In this document: positions 36,235 to 46,544 of the stretch, one piece after another
Layout of the letters: each line of letters opens with the position of its first letter
Position numbering within the stretch: the stretch's first letter is position 1
NCBI RefSeq assembly: GCF_001592735.1
Contig: NZ_LUKE01000001.1
Span: 372,001-436,000, forward strand
Source of the DNA: Bdellovibrio bacteriovorus
GTDB taxonomy: Bacteria > Bdellovibrionota > Bdellovibrionia > Bdellovibrionales > Bdellovibrionaceae
Direction: 5' to 3'
Length of the DNA stretch: 64,000 bases
The notes under the pieces: model-generated
The model's input: the letters and a program-made list of their open reading frames with translations, nothing else
Told to the model about the DNA's origin: nothing
Database searches by the model: none
Program-made: the position numbers and the translations under genes

Positions 36235-37562
36235 TAAAATTGAACCCTTCTGCTACGGATCTTAGCTCCTTTTAGGAAGCCCTCATATTTTTGAGTGATC
36301 ATGTGAGATTGGATTTGCTGAGCAGTATCCAAAGCAACACCGACTAAGATTAACAAACTGGTTCCACCGAAGTGGAAAGGAACATTCAATTGAGAAGTCA
36401 AAAGACCTGGCAAGATACAGATCGTGCAAAGATAGATACAACCTAGAACATTCACGCGCTCAAGAACACGTTGAATGTAATCAGCTGTGGTTTTACCAGC
36501 ACGGATACCAGGAACGAAACCACCGTATTTTTTAAGATTGTCAGCAACGTCATTAGGGTTGAAAACGATCTCAGTATAAAAGAACGAAAAGAATACGATC
36601 AAAAGAACGAACAAGATATTGAAGATCGTCCCAGACGGATTCAATGAGTCTTGAAGCGCTTTCAACCAAGGTACATTCACGAATTGAGCCATGGTCGCAG
36701 GGAACATAAGCAAAGAACTCGCGAAGATCGGCGGGATAACCCCAGAAAAGTTGATTTTAATTGGAAGATGGCTTGAAGGGGTTTGCATTGACTGCATTCC
36801 GCCACCACCTTGACGTTGAGAATACTGTACCGTGATACGACGTTGCGCAACTTCCATATAGATAACTGCCGCAATGATCGCCACCATGAAAATGATCAGA
36901 CCCAAAATGACCGCAAAGCGCATTTCGCCTGATCTCATCAGCTCCCACAATTGTTGAGCACCGTGAGGAATCGCCGCTGCGATACCTGTAAAGATGATCA
37001 AAGAAGTACCGTTACCGATGCCACGTTCGGTGATTTGCTCACCCAGCCACATGATAAAGCATGTACCTGCGGTCAGGGTGATGATTGTCATGATTTGGAA
37101 CGGAAGAAACGCCACCACCGGCGCAATCACCAGAGGTTGTCCTTGGGGACTTGTCGAGTTCATCAACCACGTGCTGATTCCATAACCTTGGATAATAGCC
37201 AAAGCGACAGTCGCATAACGAGTGTATTGATTGATCTTACGACGGCCTGCTTCGCCTTCTTTCTTAAGAGCTTCAAGATATGGAATCGCCGAAGTCAAAA
37301 GCTGGAAAATGATTGAAGACGAGATGTAAGGCATGATTCCCAATGCAAAGATTGAGAATTGAGAAAGCGCACCACCCGTGAAGGTATTGAACAGGCCAAA
37401 AATGCCATTGTTCTGCGCTTGGAAAAATGAGAGCACCGCGTTTCCATCCACACCTGGGGTTGGAACGTGAACACCTACTCTGTAGATAGCTAACAGCGCT
37501 AAAGTGAACAAGATGCGTTTACGAAGATCGGAATTCTTTGCGATGCTCTCAATTGCAGACAC
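36234..37562 (-). CDS. secY: Preprotein translocase subunit SecY
   Basis: The channel subunit of the Sec translocon, 442 residues with ten membrane helices. It starts with [21 protein letters not shown] and contains [12 protein letters not shown] and [10 protein letters not shown]. It overlaps rplO by one base and adk by one. It is the route for the many signal-peptide proteins in this window. Confidence 0.98.
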   Translation of the reverse strand: MSAIESIAKNSDLRKRILFTLALLAIYRVGVHVPTPGVDGNAVLSFFQAQNNGIFGLFNTFTGGALSQFSIFALGIMPYISSSIIFQLLTSAIPYLEALKKEGEAGRRKINQYTRYATVALAIIQGYGISTWLMNSTSPQGQPLVIAPVVAFLPFQIMTIITLTAGTCFIMWLGEQITERGIGNGTSLIIFTGIAAAIPHGAQQLWELMRSGEMRFAVILGLIIFMVAIIAAVIYMEVAQRRITVQYSQRQGGGGMQSMQTPSSHLPIKINFSGVIPPIFASSLLMFPATMAQFVNVPWLKALQDSLNPSGTIFNILFVLLIVFFSFFYTEIVFNPNDVADNLKKYGGFVPGIRAGKTTADYIQRVLERVNVLGCIYLCTICILPGLLTSQLNVPFHFGGTSLLILVGVALDTAQQIQSHMITQKYEGFLKGAKIRSRRVQF

Positions 37563-37999
37563 TACTTAATTACCTCGACTTTGCCGCCAGCAGCTTCAAT
37601 AGCTTTCTTAGCGCTTTCTGAGAATTTATGAGCTTTAACAGTCAAAGCTGTTTTAAGCTCGCCTTTTCCCAAAATCTTAACAGCGCCTTTGGAAACAAGT
37701 CCAGCAGCTTGTAGAGATTCAGGAGTTACTTCTCCAGAAAGTTTAGCAAGTTGTTCAAGATTAACAATTTCAAAGTTGTTAGCGAACTTAACGTTGCTGA
37801 AACCAAATTTTGGCAAACGACGGTGCATAGGTGTTTGACCACCTTCGAAACCACGGCGCACAGTACCACCGGTACGAGCCAATTGACCCTTGTGACCTTT
37901 AGTAGATGTGCCACCCATACCAGAACCGATACCGCGACCGATTCTTTTTGGGTAATGCGTAGATCCGGCTTTTGGAGCTAATGTACTTAGCAAGCTCAT
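37562..37999 (-). CDS. rplO: 50S ribosomal protein L15
   Basis: Encodes 145 residues, with [22 protein letters not shown] near the N-terminus, [17 protein letters not shown], and the C-terminal [20 protein letters not shown]. It is coupled to secY. Confidence 0.98.
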   Translation of the reverse strand: MSLLSTLAPKAGSTHYPKRIGRGIGSGMGGTSTKGHKGQLARTGGTVRRGFEGGQTPMHRRLPKFGFSNVKFANNFEIVNLEQLAKLSGEVTPESLQAAGLVSKGAVKILGKGELKTALTVKAHKFSESAKKAIEAAGGKVEVIK

Positions 38000-38001
38000 G
38001 A

Positions 38002-38187
38002 CTACCCCTTAACTTCAACATCGACAAGATGTTGAACTTTCATAATATTTCCACGCGCCGCAGGAGAATCTTTCACTTCTGCAGTGCTACGAATTTTTTT
38101 AAGACCAAGGCAACGAACTGCATCTTTTTGATCTTGAGTGCACTTGTTAGTTGATCTTTTCAATGTAAGAACAAATGTTTTAGCCAT
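38002..38187 (-). CDS. rpmD: 50S ribosomal protein L30
   Basis: Encodes 61 residues. [16 protein letters not shown] is followed by the L30 core [19 protein letters not shown]. The ATG at 38187 is preferred to a GTG three codons upstream. It lies between rpsE and rplO as usual. Confidence 0.95.
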   Translation of the reverse strand: MAKTFVLTLKRSTNKCTQDQKDAVRCLGLKKIRSTAEVKDSPAARGNIMKVQHLVDVEVKG

Positions 38188-38203
38188 CTGATTCACCCGT
38201 CTA

Positions 38204-38662
38204 TTACAGCTGTTGTTTCAACTGTTTTAAGCCGTCGATAGTCGCTCTTACTGCATTGTGCGGGTTACGAGTACCAACACATTTAGTAAGAATGTCTTTT
38301 ACACCGACAGATTCAAGAACCGCACGCACCGCGCCACCAGCAATAACGCCAGTACCAGGAGCCGCAGGTTTCATGATTACTTTTGCTGCGCCGAATCGAC
38401 CAATCACTTCATGAGGGATTGTGCGACCATCTTTTAATTGAACGCTTTTCGCAGTTTTCTTTGCAGATCTGCTAGCTTTTCCGATAGCTTCTGGAACTTC
38501 AGATGATTTACCAGAACCGAATCCGATATCACCAGCTTTGTTTCCAACAACTACTAGAGCTGCGAAAGAGAAGCGACGACCACCCTTAACAACTTTTGTT
38601 ACGCGGTTGATCGCTACTACACGCTCTTCTAATTCAGCTGCTTGAGCTTGAACTTTCTCCAC
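38204..38662 (-). CDS. rpsE: 30S ribosomal protein S5
   Basis: Encodes 152 residues, with [21 protein letters not shown] and [15 protein letters not shown]. The start is GTG with AGGAG upstream. An out-of-frame ATG lies close by. Confidence 0.97.
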   Translation of the reverse strand: MEKVQAQAAELEERVVAINRVTKVVKGGRRFSFAALVVVGNKAGDIGFGSGKSSEVPEAIGKASRSAKKTAKSVQLKDGRTIPHEVIGRFGAAKVIMKPAAPGTGVIAGGAVRAVLESVGVKDILTKCVGTRNPHNAVRATIDGLKQLKQQL

Positions 38663-38672
38663 ACATCACTCC

Positions 38673-39038
38673 TTAGAAATTGAGGCCGCCCTCACGAGCG
38701 CCTTCAGCTAGAGATTTAATACGTCCGTGATAAAGGTAACCGTTGCGGTCAAAAACCACAGAAGTGATTTTTTTAGATGTAGCAGCCTTAGCGGCTTCAA
38801 CACCTACGTGTTTCGCAAGTTCGATACCAGATTTATCTTCATTACCTAGAGAAGAAACAGCAACCAATGTCGTGCCATCAACGTCGTTGATAATTTGCGC
38901 ATACATGTGTTTGCCGCTGCGGAATACGCAAAGGCGTGGTCTTTCCGCAGTACCTGTTACAGTCTTGCGGATGCGGATTTTCTTCTTGAGGCGATTTGCT
39001 TTTCTATCGCTTGTATGTTTTCCGATTTTAACTTTCAT
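38673..39038 (-). CDS. rplR: 50S ribosomal protein L18
   Basis: Encodes 121 residues, a 5S rRNA-binding protein. It has RPRLCVFRSGKHMYAQIIND, DRNGYLYHGRIKSLAEGARE and the terminal GLNF. Confidence 0.98.
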   Translation of the reverse strand: MKVKIGKHTSDRKANRLKKKIRIRKTVTGTAERPRLCVFRSGKHMYAQIINDVDGTTLVAVSSLGNEDKSGIELAKHVGVEAAKAATSKKITSVVFDRNGYLYHGRIKSLAEGAREGGLNF

Positions 39039-39050
39039 TTTCTACCTCAA

Positions 39051-39593
39051 TTATTTACCAGCCGACTTACCAGCTTTACGTCTGATATGCTCACCAGTGT
39101 AACGAACACCTTTACCCAAGTACGGCTCTGGTGGACGGAAGCCGCGGATTTTCGCCGCTACTTGACCAACAAGCTCTTTGCTTGGACCAGTGATGCTCAA
39201 TGCAGTTTGCTTATCTACTTTGATTTCGATGCCTTCAGGGATATCGAAGATCACTGGGTGAGAAAAACCTAGTGAAAGCTCCAATTTTTTGCCGGCTACG
39301 TTTGCACGGTAACCGACACCTTGAAGTTCAAGACCTTTTGTGAAGCCTTTAGTTACGCCAGTAACTGCGTTTTGAATAAGAGCGCGATAAAGACCGTGCA
39401 AGGCACGAGTTTCTTTAGAGTCATCTTTACGAGTCAAAACAACTTTGCCAGCTTCTACTTTCGCAGTGATAGCTTGTTGAAGACCGATTTTCAAAGAAGA
39501 CTTCGCACCTTTAACGGTTACTTCGTTAGAAGGTGAAACGCTTACTTGTACTGTGTTATCAAAAATAACGGGTGCTTTTCCAATACGTGACAT
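39051..39593 (-). CDS. rplF: 50S ribosomal protein L6
   Basis: Encodes 180 residues. MSRIGKAPVIF, LELSLGFSHPV and the C-terminal PEPYLGKGVRYTGEHIRRK identify it. The order rpsH-rplF-rplR is canonical. Confidence 0.98.
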   Translation of the reverse strand: MSRIGKAPVIFDNTVQVSVSPSNEVTVKGAKSSLKIGLQQAITAKVEAGKVVLTRKDDSKETRALHGLYRALIQNAVTGVTKGFTKGLELQGVGYRANVAGKKLELSLGFSHPVIFDIPEGIEIKVDKQTALSITGPSKELVGQVAAKIRGFRPPEPYLGKGVRYTGEHIRRKAGKSAGK

Positions 39594-39600
39594 TTTTCAC

Positions 39601-39990
39601 CTACCAAATAGTCGCTAGCAATTCGCCACCGATTTTTTGATCGTTAGCTTGTTTGCCGCTCATGATGCCTTTGCTTGTGCTGATGATGGACATACCATAA
39701 CCAGAACGAACAACAGGAATCTTGTCAGATTTAATATAAACACGACGGCCTGGACGGCTGACGCGATCGATAGAATTGATAACGTGGTTACCAGCTTCGT
39801 CGTATTTCAAGTAAAGGCGCATGATGCCTTGTTTACTATCTTTAGCGACTTTGAAGCTTCTGATCAAACCTTCGTTAACAAGGATTTGTGCAATCCCTGC
39901 GCGAACTTTTGATGCTGGAAGATCCACTTTTTCGTGCTTTGCAGCACCAGCGTTACGAATCAATGTAAGGAACTGAGAAATTGTATCCAT
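39601..39990 (-). CDS. rpsH: 30S ribosomal protein S8
   Basis: Encodes 129 residues, with FLTLIRNAGAAKHEKVDLPA, SRPGRRVYIKSDKIP and the C-terminal STSKGIMSGKQANDQKIGGE. This is a complete S8. Confidence 0.98.
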   Translation of the reverse strand: MDTISQFLTLIRNAGAAKHEKVDLPASKVRAGIAQILVNEGLIRSFKVAKDSKQGIMRLYLKYDEAGNHVINSIDRVSRPGRRVYIKSDKIPVVRSGYGMSIISTSKGIMSGKQANDQKIGGELLATIW

Positions 39991-40000
39991 CTTATTACCC

Positions 40001-40306
40001 CTACCAGCTAGCTTTCGTTACGCCGGGCAATTTACCGTCAAGCGCCAAAGCTCTGAATGCAATACGAGACAAACCGAATTTTCTGTAGTTACCACGAGGG
40101 CGACCAGAGATTTCACAACGAGTGATAACGCGGTTTGGATTTGTATTCTTAGGAAGAGCTTGAAGCTTTTTACGAGCTTCCATTCTTTCCTCTTCAGACA
40201 ACTTCATGTTAACAGCTTTTTCTCTAAGCTCTGTGCGGTAAGCCGCATAGCGCTTAGAGATTTCTTTACGTTTATTATTTTTTACGATGCTTGATTTACG
40301 AGCCAA
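40001..40306 (-). CDS. rpsN: 30S ribosomal protein S14, zinc-independent form
   Basis: Encodes 101 residues, the long form without the CxxC zinc motifs. It ends with [20 protein letters not shown] and [11 protein letters not shown]. Confidence 0.98.
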   Translation of the reverse strand: MARKSSIVKNNKRKEISKRYAAYRTELREKAVNMKLSEEERMEARKKLQALPKNTNPNRVITRCEISGRPRGNYRKFGLSRIAFRALALDGKLPGVTKASW

Positions 40307-40318
40307 GTGACACCCCTC

Positions 40319-40858
40319 TTACTTTCTGAAGGGCATACCAAGTGCTTCAAGAAGCGCTCTGCCCTCAGCGTCGTTTTTCGCTGTTGTACAAATAGTGATG
40401 TTCATACCGCGGACTTTATCTACTTTATCGTAGTTGATTTCCGGGAATACGATTTGCTCTTTCAAGCCCATGTTGTAGTTACCACGGCCGTCGAAACCTT
40501 TATTAGGCAAACCACGGAAGTCACGTACGCGAGGTAGTGCCAACGTGTTCAAACGATCCATGAAAGACCACATACGGTCTCTACGCAAAGTCACGCGAAC
40601 ACCCAATGGGATGCCAGCACGCAATTTGAAGTTAGAGATCGCTTTTTTAGCTTTAGTGATAACCGCTTTTTGTCCAGAGATCGCAGTGATCTCATCAACA
40701 ACAGTGTTCAAAATTTTTGGATTTTGAACTGCTTCGCTTAAGCACACGCTTAGAGTGATTTTCTCTAAACGAGGAACTTGCATCACGTTTTTCGCGCCTA
40801 ATTGTTTCATCAATGAAGGAGCGATTTCTTTTTGGTATTTATTCTGTAAACGATTCAT
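40319..40858 (-). CDS. rplE: 50S ribosomal protein L5
   Basis: Encodes 179 residues from the ATG at 40858 ([16 protein letters not shown]), the same length as the E. coli protein. A GTG at 40867 is in frame, but TAGGTG, which overlaps the rplN stop, is better spaced for the [19 protein letters not shown] and [16 protein letters not shown] identify it. It directly follows rplN; rplX is missing between them. Confidence 0.96.
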   Translation of the reverse strand: MNRLQNKYQKEIAPSLMKQLGAKNVMQVPRLEKITLSVCLSEAVQNPKILNTVVDEITAISGQKAVITKAKKAISNFKLRAGIPLGVRVTLRRDRMWSFMDRLNTLALPRVRDFRGLPNKGFDGRGNYNMGLKEQIVFPEINYDKVDKVRGMNITICTTAKNDAEGRALLEALGMPFRK

Positions 40859-40867
40859 TTCATTCAC

Positions 40868-41236
40868 CTACAGTACTTCCGGAGCTAGTGATACAATCTT
40901 TACGAAAGATTTAGCTCTCAATTCTCTGGCAACTGGGCCAAAGATACGTGTTCCGATGGGCTCTTTAGCTGCGTTGATCAAAACTGCAGAGTTATCATCG
41001 AAACGGATGTAAGATCCGTCTGGACGACGCAATTTTTGAACAGTTCTAACAACAACGGCTTTAGCTACGTCACCCTTTTTTACTTTTGCATTTGGCAAAG
41101 CTTCTTTAATAGAAACGACAATGACGTCACCGATAGAAGCAACACGACGTTTAGATCCACCAAGGACCTTAACGCACATAACTTCTTTCGCGCCAGAGTT
41201 GTCAGCAACATTGAGTCTTGTTTGCATTTGAATCAT
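40868..41236 (-). CDS. rplN: 50S ribosomal protein L14
   Basis: Encodes 122 residues. [40 protein letters not shown] and the terminal [10 protein letters not shown] identify a complete L14. Its stop is the base beside the rplE frame, so no L24 gene can lie between. Confidence 0.98.
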   Translation of the reverse strand: MIQMQTRLNVADNSGAKEVMCVKVLGGSKRRVASIGDVIVVSIKEALPNAKVKKGDVAKAVVVRTVQKLRRPDGSYIRFDDNSAVLINAAKEPIGTRIFGPVARELRAKSFVKIVSLAPEVL

Positions 41237-41247
41237 GACAACTCTCC

Positions 41248-41520
41248 CTATGCCTTAGCGGCTTCGACTACTTCAGCCAAAGTCCAACGTTTAGTTTTGC
41301 TAAGAGGGCGAGTTTCACGGATCTTAACGATATCACCAGTTTTAGCTTGGTTCTTTTCGTCATGAGCCTTGAATACAGATGTCTTCTTAACATATTTTCC
41401 GTATTTTGGATGTTTAACCATGCGGTAGATAAGAACAGAAATGGTTTTATCCATTTTGTCGCTGACTACTTCGCCGGTAACTTCAATTTTACGACCTCTA
41501 GTATTAGTTTCTGTACTCAT
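41248..41520 (-). CDS. rpsQ: 30S ribosomal protein S17
   Basis: Encodes 90 residues, with [34 protein letters not shown] and [18 protein letters not shown]. It lies in the usual order rpmC-rpsQ-rplN. Confidence 0.97.
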   Translation of the reverse strand: MSTETNTRGRKIEVTGEVVSDKMDKTISVLIYRMVKHPKYGKYVKKTSVFKAHDEKNQAKTGDIVKIRETRPLSKTKRWTLAEVVEAAKA

Positions 41521-41523
41521 ACT

Positions 41524-41715
41524 CTACCTCGCCACTTTTTTAACAATGGCTGTATTGATTTTCGCGATATTCTTACGAAGATCACGAATTACCAACGGGT
41601 TTGAAAGCTGACCGATGGAATTTTTGATACGCGCTTGGAACAACTCCTCAGCGAAAGCTGTTCTACGCTTTTTTAATTCAGTTACAGAAAGATCTTTAAT
41701 CTCAGTGAACTTCAT
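41524..41715 (-). CDS. rpmC: 50S ribosomal protein L29
   Basis: Encodes 63 residues; MKFTEIKDLSVTELKKR and ARIKNSIGQLSNPLVIRDLR are typical. Two-base spacing separates it from rplP. Confidence 0.96.
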   Translation of the reverse strand: MKFTEIKDLSVTELKKRRTAFAEELFQARIKNSIGQLSNPLVIRDLRKNIAKINTAIVKKVAR

Positions 41716-41717
41716 GA

Positions 41718-42125
41718 CTACTCCCTTACCAAGAAACGAGTTTTAAAAGGGAGCTTGTGAGCCGCGCGCTCGAAAGCTTCTTTAGCTTGCTCGCGAGTGA
41801 CGCCGTTCATTTCAAACAGGATTTTACCTGGAAGACAGCGTGCAACCCAAAGTTCTGGATTACCTTTACCGCTACCCATACGAGTTTCAGCAGGCTTTTT
41901 GGTTACTGGAATATTTGGGAACACACGGCACCAAATTTTACCACCACGCTTTACTGAACGAGAGATAGCGATACGGCCTGCTTCTAGTTGACGAGCTGTA
42001 AGGCGACCTTCCTCAACGCACTGAAGACCGTAGTCTCCGAAGTCAAGGTTAGAGCCACGAACTGCGAAACCAGTTGCACGACCTACGAATTGTTTACGAT
42101 GTTTTACTCTTTTAGGACTTAACAC
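41718..42125 (-). CDS. rplP: 50S ribosomal protein L16
   Basis: Encodes 135 residues from a GTG at 42125 ([19 protein letters not shown]), which has GGAGG upstream and gives the family N-terminus. The five codons before it lack a start advantage. It overlaps the rpsC end by 14 bases. [19 protein letters not shown] near the peptidyl-transferase loop is conserved. Confidence 0.95.
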   Translation of the reverse strand: MLSPKRVKHRKQFVGRATGFAVRGSNLDFGDYGLQCVEEGRLTARQLEAGRIAISRSVKRGGKIWCRVFPNIPVTKKPAETRMGSGKGNPELWVARCLPGKILFEMNGVTREQAKEAFERAAHKLPFKTRFLVRE

Positions 42126-42777
42126 GACCTGCCTCCTCAACTTCGCGAGCAGATAAGATATCGCCTTTATAGATCCATACTTTCAGACCGATGATACCGT
42201 ATGCTGTTAGAGCTTCTGCAGTACCGTAATCGATATCTGCGCGCAATGTATGAAGAGGAACACTCTTCTCATTGTACCACTCTGAACGAGCAATCTCTGC
42301 ACCATCAAGACGTCCCGAAACACGGATCTTGATACCTCTCACGCCGCCTTTGATCGCAGCTGCAATAGATTTTTTAAGAGCTCTTCTCCAAGAGATACGT
42401 TTCTCAAGTTGTTGAGCAATGCTCTCAGCGACGAGCTGAGCATCGAGGTCTGGCTTGCGCACTTCTTGGATGCTCAAGAAAACTTCGTTGGGTGTAAGTT
42501 TTTGAACTTCCGCTTTAAGCGAATCAATACCAGTACCTTTTTTACCAATAACAACACCTGGGCGAGCAGTCGAGATGATGATTTTAATCTTCTTCGCTGC
42601 ACGTTCCATTTCAATTTTTGCGACACCCGCGTGCTTAAGTTTATCTTTTAGATATTTTCTTAAGCGGATGTCTTCGTGAAGGTTTTCAAAATATTGTTGA
42701 CCCTTCGCGTACCAGCGAGAATCCCAAGTTCTGATAACACCAACGCGTAAACCAATTGGATTAACCTTTTGTCCCAC
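42112..42777 (-). CDS. rpsC: 30S ribosomal protein S3
   Basis: Encodes 221 residues. [20 protein letters not shown], the KH motif [14 protein letters not shown] and [19 protein letters not shown] identify S3. It overlaps the rplP start. Confidence 0.98.
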   Translation of the reverse strand: MGQKVNPIGLRVGVIRTWDSRWYAKGQQYFENLHEDIRLRKYLKDKLKHAGVAKIEMERAAKKIKIIISTARPGVVIGKKGTGIDSLKAEVQKLTPNEVFLSIQEVRKPDLDAQLVAESIAQQLEKRISWRRALKKSIAAAIKGGVRGIKIRVSGRLDGAEIARSEWYNEKSVPLHTLRADIDYGTAEALTAYGIIGLKVWIYKGDILSAREVEEAGRVKS

Positions 42778-42779
42778 GA

Positions 42780-43112
42780 CTATTTCTCCTCAAGTACTAC
42801 GTTGATGTGACTTGTCTTTTTACGTACACCGAAAGCACGGCCTTGAGCGCGTGGACGGAAACGTTTAAGAACCGGACCTTGATCAACCCAGATGGTTTTG
42901 ACGTAAAGGTTATCTACGTCCATAACTTTTTTGTATTCAGCATTCGCAACCGCTGATTCGATTAATTTCTTAACCATTCCAGCCGTTTTCTTGTTCAAGA
43001 AAGTAAGAGTTTTTACTGCTTCGTTCACGTCTTTACCGCGAACAAGGTCAGCTACCAATCTTGCTTTCTGTGCGCCTACTCTTGCATATTTTAAGCTAGC
43101 TTTAACTTCCAT
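42780..43112 (-). CDS. rplV: 50S ribosomal protein L22
   Basis: Encodes 110 residues starting [24 protein letters not shown] six bases upstream favours this ATG over a TTG two codons earlier. [20 protein letters not shown] is the exit-tunnel hairpin part. Confidence 0.96.
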   Translation of the reverse strand: MEVKASLKYARVGAQKARLVADLVRGKDVNEAVKTLTFLNKKTAGMVKKLIESAVANAEYKKVMDVDNLYVKTIWVDQGPVLKRFRPRAQGRAFGVRKKTSHINVVLEEK

Positions 43113-43124
43113 TATCAACCTCTA

Positions 43125-43415
43125 TTACTTCTTGGCTGCAGCAGGAGCAGCTGCTTTCTTCTCGGCGTGACCTTGGAAAGTTCTTGTTGGAGCAAACTCA
43201 CCGAGTTTGTGACCAATCATATTCTCAGTGATGTACACTGGAACGAACTTTCTTCCGTTATGAACTGCGAATGTCAGTCCAATCACTTCTGGAAGAATTG
43301 TTGAGCGGCGAGACCAAGTTTTAATAACTTTCTTATCATTTTTTTCGATCGCTGTGTCGATTTTCTTTTGAAGATGTAAATCAACGAAAGGACCTTTTTT
43401 AATTGAACGTGCCAC
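43125..43415 (-). CDS. rpsS: 30S ribosomal protein S19
   Basis: Encodes 96 residues: [40 protein letters not shown] and [18 protein letters not shown]. The C-terminus adds a short Ala/Lys tail. Confidence 0.98.
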   Translation of the reverse strand: MARSIKKGPFVDLHLQKKIDTAIEKNDKKVIKTWSRRSTILPEVIGLTFAVHNGRKFVPVYITENMIGHKLGEFAPTRTFQGHAEKKAAAPAAAKK

Positions 43416-43424
43416 CGATGACTC

Positions 43425-44243
43425 CTACTTACGTCTCTTGATGATTGAAGAGTTGGTTCTCTTGTTATGTCTAGTTTTGTAACCCTTACACGGTTGACCC
43501 CAAGGAGTTACCGGGTGATGACCTTTACCAACACCCTCACCACCACCCAATGGATGGTCGACTGGATTCATATGCATACCGCGAACTGAAGGGCGGATAC
43601 CTCTCCAGCGAGAACGACCTGCTTTACCAAGTTTGATGTTTTCGTTGTCAGTGTTACCAACTTGACCGATCGAAGCTTTGCAAACAGACAAGATCTGTTT
43701 CAATTCGCCTGATGGCATACGTACTTGGCAGTATTGATCACCTTTACCTGCAAGAGTTGCAGAGGCACCAGCACCACGGCATACTTGGCCGCCTTTACCT
43801 GGACGCATTTCGATGTTGTGGATCACAGTACCAACTGGGATCGCCGCCAAAGAAAGGCAGTTACCTGGCTTGATATCGGCTTTGTCAGAAGCAAGAACAG
43901 TATCACCTACGTTCAAACCTACTGGAGCGATGATGTAAGCTTTCGCTCCATCAATGTAAGAAATCAAAGCGATACGGCAAGTTCTGTTTGGATCGTACTC
44001 GATCGCAATAACTTTTGCTGAAACTTCAACTTTAGTACGTTTGAAATCAACCAAACGATACTTACGTTTATGTCCGCCACCTTGGTGACGAATAGTAATC
44101 TGTCCATGATTGTTACGAGCCGCTTGTTTTTTCAAAGGAGCCAATAAAGACTTCTCTGGAGTGGTTTTAGTGATTTCTTTGAAATCAAAACCAGTCATTC
44201 CGCGACGGCCGTGAGAGCGTGGGGCGAATGTTTTAATACCCAT
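43425..44243 (-). CDS. rplB: 50S ribosomal protein L2
   Basis: Encodes 272 residues. [37 protein letters not shown] and the C-terminal [20 protein letters not shown] identify it. The conserved His of the peptidyl-transferase region lies in VDHPLGG. Confidence 0.98.
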   Translation of the reverse strand: MGIKTFAPRSHGRRGMTGFDFKEITKTTPEKSLLAPLKKQAARNNHGQITIRHQGGGHKRKYRLVDFKRTKVEVSAKVIAIEYDPNRTCRIALISYIDGAKAYIIAPVGLNVGDTVLASDKADIKPGNCLSLAAIPVGTVIHNIEMRPGKGGQVCRGAGASATLAGKGDQYCQVRMPSGELKQILSVCKASIGQVGNTDNENIKLGKAGRSRWRGIRPSVRGMHMNPVDHPLGGGEGVGKGHHPVTPWGQPCKGYKTRHNKRTNSSIIKRRK

Positions 44244-44245
44244 CT

Positions 44246-44524
44246 CTATACTCCCTCAAAAAGAGCGATCTTCTCACCTTCAACAAGCTTAACGTAAGCT
44301 TTTTTCCAGTAAGGGATCTTGGTTAATCCGAATTTAGTGTACTTCGAGTGGCCGCGGCAGATGCTTGTACGCACGCTGTCTACTTTTACTTTGAAGTTCT
44401 TTTCAACTGCAGCTCTAACTTCAGTTTTTGAAGCTTTCAAATCAACTTCGAAAACATAAACGCCTGCAGCGTTGTGATATGTGTTTTTCTCCGTAATGAG
44501 TGGAGTCTTAATTACTTGTTTCAT
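44246..44524 (-). CDS. rplW: 50S ribosomal protein L23
   Basis: Encodes 92 residues from the ATG at 44524 ([18 protein letters not shown]), which overlaps the rplD stop in TAATG and has GGAGA upstream. The core has [20 protein letters not shown]. Confidence 0.96.
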   Translation of the reverse strand: MKQVIKTPLITEKNTYHNAAGVYVFEVDLKASKTEVRAAVEKNFKVKVDSVRTSICRGHSKYTKFGLTKIPYWKKAYVKLVEGEKIALFEGV

Positions 44525-45153
44525 TACGCGTTCTCCAATGAGCAACGATCAACGATTTTCGCTACAGAGTCTTTAGTGATGACTGCTGCATCGTATTTCA
44601 AAAGATCGAATACGTTCAAACCTTCAACTGGGAAGTATTTGAATGTAGGTAGGTTTTTAGTAGCGCGACCGAATTTTTCGTTAACAGCAGAGTCAACCAA
44701 GACAGCTTTCTTCAAGCCGAATGCTTTTAAGCGCTTGTTAAGCTCAGCTGTTTTGCCTTCAGAAGTCATGCTGTCCACGATGAACAACTTGCCTTCAGCT
44801 TGAAGGTGAGAAAGCGCCATGCTCAAACCTAAGCGACGGACTTTTTTAGGAAGTACGAACGCGTAGCTGCGAGGTTGTGGACCAAACATAGTACCACCGC
44901 CAGGCATTAAAGGTGAACGTGAAGAACCTTGACGAGCTCCACCAGTTCCTTTTTGTTTGAAAGGCTTTTTACCACCACCAGACACAAGACCTTTAGTTTT
45001 AGTCATGTGAGTACCTTGGCGACGAGCAGCCAATTGCCATTGAACTACTGTGTGAAGAACTTCCTTTTTAACAGGAGTTTCGAACACGTCAGAAGCCAAC
45101 TCAACGGATCCAACTTTTTCTTTTTTCCAGTTTAATACGTTTACTGTAGCCAT
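44524..45153 (-). CDS. rplD: 50S ribosomal protein L4
   Basis: Encodes 209 residues. RRQGTHMTKTKGLVSGGGKK, GTGGARQGSSRSPLMPGGG and FGPQPRSYAFVLPKKVRRLG identify L4. In E. coli this protein represses its own operon; a matching leader site was not located. Confidence 0.98.
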   Translation of the reverse strand: MATVNVLNWKKEKVGSVELASDVFETPVKKEVLHTVVQWQLAARRQGTHMTKTKGLVSGGGKKPFKQKGTGGARQGSSRSPLMPGGGTMFGPQPRSYAFVLPKKVRRLGLSMALSHLQAEGKLFIVDSMTSEGKTAELNKRLKAFGLKKAVLVDSAVNEKFGRATKNLPTFKYFPVEGLNVFDLLKYDAAVITKDSVAKIVDRCSLENA

Positions 45154-45154
45154 A

Positions 45155-45814
45155 TTACTCTCTCACCAACTTAACCAAAGTGTTTCTAGCGCCAGGAACT
45201 GGGCCTTTCACCAAAACAACGTTTTCATCAGCAATAATTTGCACGATTTCAACGTTCTTAACTGTGACGTTTTCAGCTCCCAAATGACCTGGGAATTTTT
45301 TACCTGGCATTACGCGACCTGGCCATGTTCTGTTACCAGAAGAACCCGGACGACGGTGGAATTTAGAACCGTGGGATGCAGGACCGCCCGCAAAGCCCCA
45401 ACGTTTTACTGAACCTGCAAAGCCTTTACCTTTAGACTTAGAAGTCATCTTAACGATGTCTCCTGCTGCTAAAGAATCGATAGACACTTGCGCGCCTACT
45501 TTAAGACCTTCTGGAGCTGCTTGACGAAGTTCTTTTACAAACTGAGCGCCATTTTCAAAGCCAGCATCTTTAAGATGACCTTGTTCAGCTTTGTTAGAAT
45601 TTTTTGCTTTTTTAGGAGTGCAAGCTACTTGAATAGCTTCATAACCATCAACGTCATTAGTTTTGATTTGAGAAACAAACCAAGGCTCATAACGTAGAAC
45701 TGTAACAGGAATAGCTTCACCTTGTTCATTATAAACAGTAGCCATACCTTCTTTGAATGCGAACAAGCCGTTCAATTTCAAGCTCGCTGTAGTGTTTTGT
45801 GTAGTTTCGCTCAC
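45155..45814 (-). CDS. rplC: 50S ribosomal protein L3
   Basis: Encodes 219 residues. The conserved stretch KSKGKGFAGSVKRWGFAGGP is followed by KFHRRPGSSGNRTWPGRVMPGK split across the loop. The N-terminus carries about ten extra residues (MSETTQNTTA) before the usual start. Confidence 0.98.
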   Translation of the reverse strand: MSETTQNTTASLKLNGLFAFKEGMATVYNEQGEAIPVTVLRYEPWFVSQIKTNDVDGYEAIQVACTPKKAKNSNKAEQGHLKDAGFENGAQFVKELRQAAPEGLKVGAQVSIDSLAAGDIVKMTSKSKGKGFAGSVKRWGFAGGPASHGSKFHRRPGSSGNRTWPGRVMPGKKFPGHLGAENVTVKNVEIVQIIADENVVLVKGPVPGARNTLVKLVRE

Positions 45815-45823
45815 GTGTTACTC

Positions 45824-46141
45824 CTAGATCGCCGACAGCTTGATTTCAACATCAACACCTGCAGAAAGATCCAACTTCATAAGTTGGTCTACTGTTTGTT
45901 GGGTTGGTTCTAAAATATCGAGCATGCGCTTGTGAGTTCTCACTTCGAATTGTTCACGAGATTTTTTATCTACGTGCGGAGAACGCAATACAGTGTAACG
46001 GTTGATGCGAGTAGGCAAGGGAATTGGACCCGCAATTTTAGCACCTGTACGGCGAGCAGTTTCAACGATTTCTTTCGTCGACTGATCAAGCAGCTTATGA
46101 TCGAATGCCTTCAATCTGATTCTGATTTTTTGACTTTGCAT
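45824..46141 (-). CDS. rpsJ: 30S ribosomal protein S10
   Basis: Encodes 105 residues. [40 protein letters not shown] and [14 protein letters not shown] identify S10. It is the first gene of the S10 operon, about 150 bases after the promoter at 46297-46325. S10 is also the NusE antitermination factor. Confidence 0.98.
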   Translation of the reverse strand: MQSQKIRIRLKAFDHKLLDQSTKEIVETARRTGAKIAGPIPLPTRINRYTVLRSPHVDKKSREQFEVRTHKRMLDILEPTQQTVDQLMKLDLSAGVDVEIKLSAI

Positions 46142-46296
46142 ATGGACACTCTTCTTCTTTTTAAAGTATCGTAATTACTAGCATTTTTCTTCAAACAACC
46201 CTATCCCATCGAAAACTTATCCCCGAAATAGCCCTTGCGGCTGATGTCGCTTCTACGCGGGGGGTTTTTTGTAAATTTGGTTGCTACGAGTGCGCG

Positions 46297-46325
46297 AGTA
46301 TGCTGAGGAGGAAACTCTTTGTCAA
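46297..46325 (-). promoter_or_regulatory. Sigma-70-like promoter of the S10 ribosomal operon
   Basis: On the minus strand a perfect TTGACA (46320-46325) is followed after exactly 17 bases by CATACT (46297-46302). The rpsJ start lies about 155 bases downstream with no gene between. Confidence 0.75.
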
Positions 46326-46361
46326 AGGGAAATTATTATTTTTTTAAAATCTTTGGGGAAC

Positions 46362-46379
46362 CCGCAAAGTGCGGTTTTT
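46362..46379 (+). terminator. Short terminator-like hairpin upstream of the S10 promoter
   Basis: CCGCA (46362-46366) and TGCGG (46370-46374) pair around AAG, followed by TTTTT on the plus strand. No plus-strand gene ends just before it, so its function is unclear; it may block stray transcription. Confidence 0.4.
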
Positions 46380-46386
46380 CCCAGTG

Positions 46387-46408
46387 AAAAAAGCACCCAG
46401 AGGGTCTT
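46387..46408 (-). terminator. Terminator-like hairpin after the LA_2272-like gene
   Basis: On the minus strand AGACCC-TCT-GGGTGCT forms a short stem with a one-base bulge, followed by TTTTTT. It lies between the gene ending at 46545 and the S10 promoter. Confidence 0.45.
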
Positions 46409-46431
46409 CAAAAAAGCTCCCCCGGAAACGC

Positions 46432-46458
46432 AAATATGCCCATAATTAGGGCATATTT
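46432..46458. repeat. Perfect ten-base inverted repeat
   Basis: AAATATGCCC (46432-46441) and GGGCATATTT (46449-46458) are separated by ATAATTA. It could be an RNA hairpin or an operator-like site for a dimeric regulator. Confidence 0.5.
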
Positions 46459-46544
46459 ATCGAAGGATCTTCGTATATATTTATAGTCAGGCTCGGAATC
46501 CCATCACAAAACGTCTTCTGGCCCGCTGAGTCGAACCTTAAACT

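Larger units (their letters stand above)
46142..46544. other. Untranslated interval: S10-operon leader, promoter and terminators
   Basis: No gene is visible in these 403 bases. It holds the sigma-70-like promoter at 46297-46325 with a roughly 150-base leader for rpsJ, two terminator-like hairpins (46362-46379 and 46387-46408) and a perfect palindrome at 46432-46458. The leader contains G/C-rich stems near 46235-46265 that could be a ribosomal-protein feedback site. Confidence 0.7.

Noticed and set aside
38743-39272. Plus-strand frames across rplR and rplF
   Set aside because: Antisense shadows of ribosomal protein genes, lacking ribosome binding sites.
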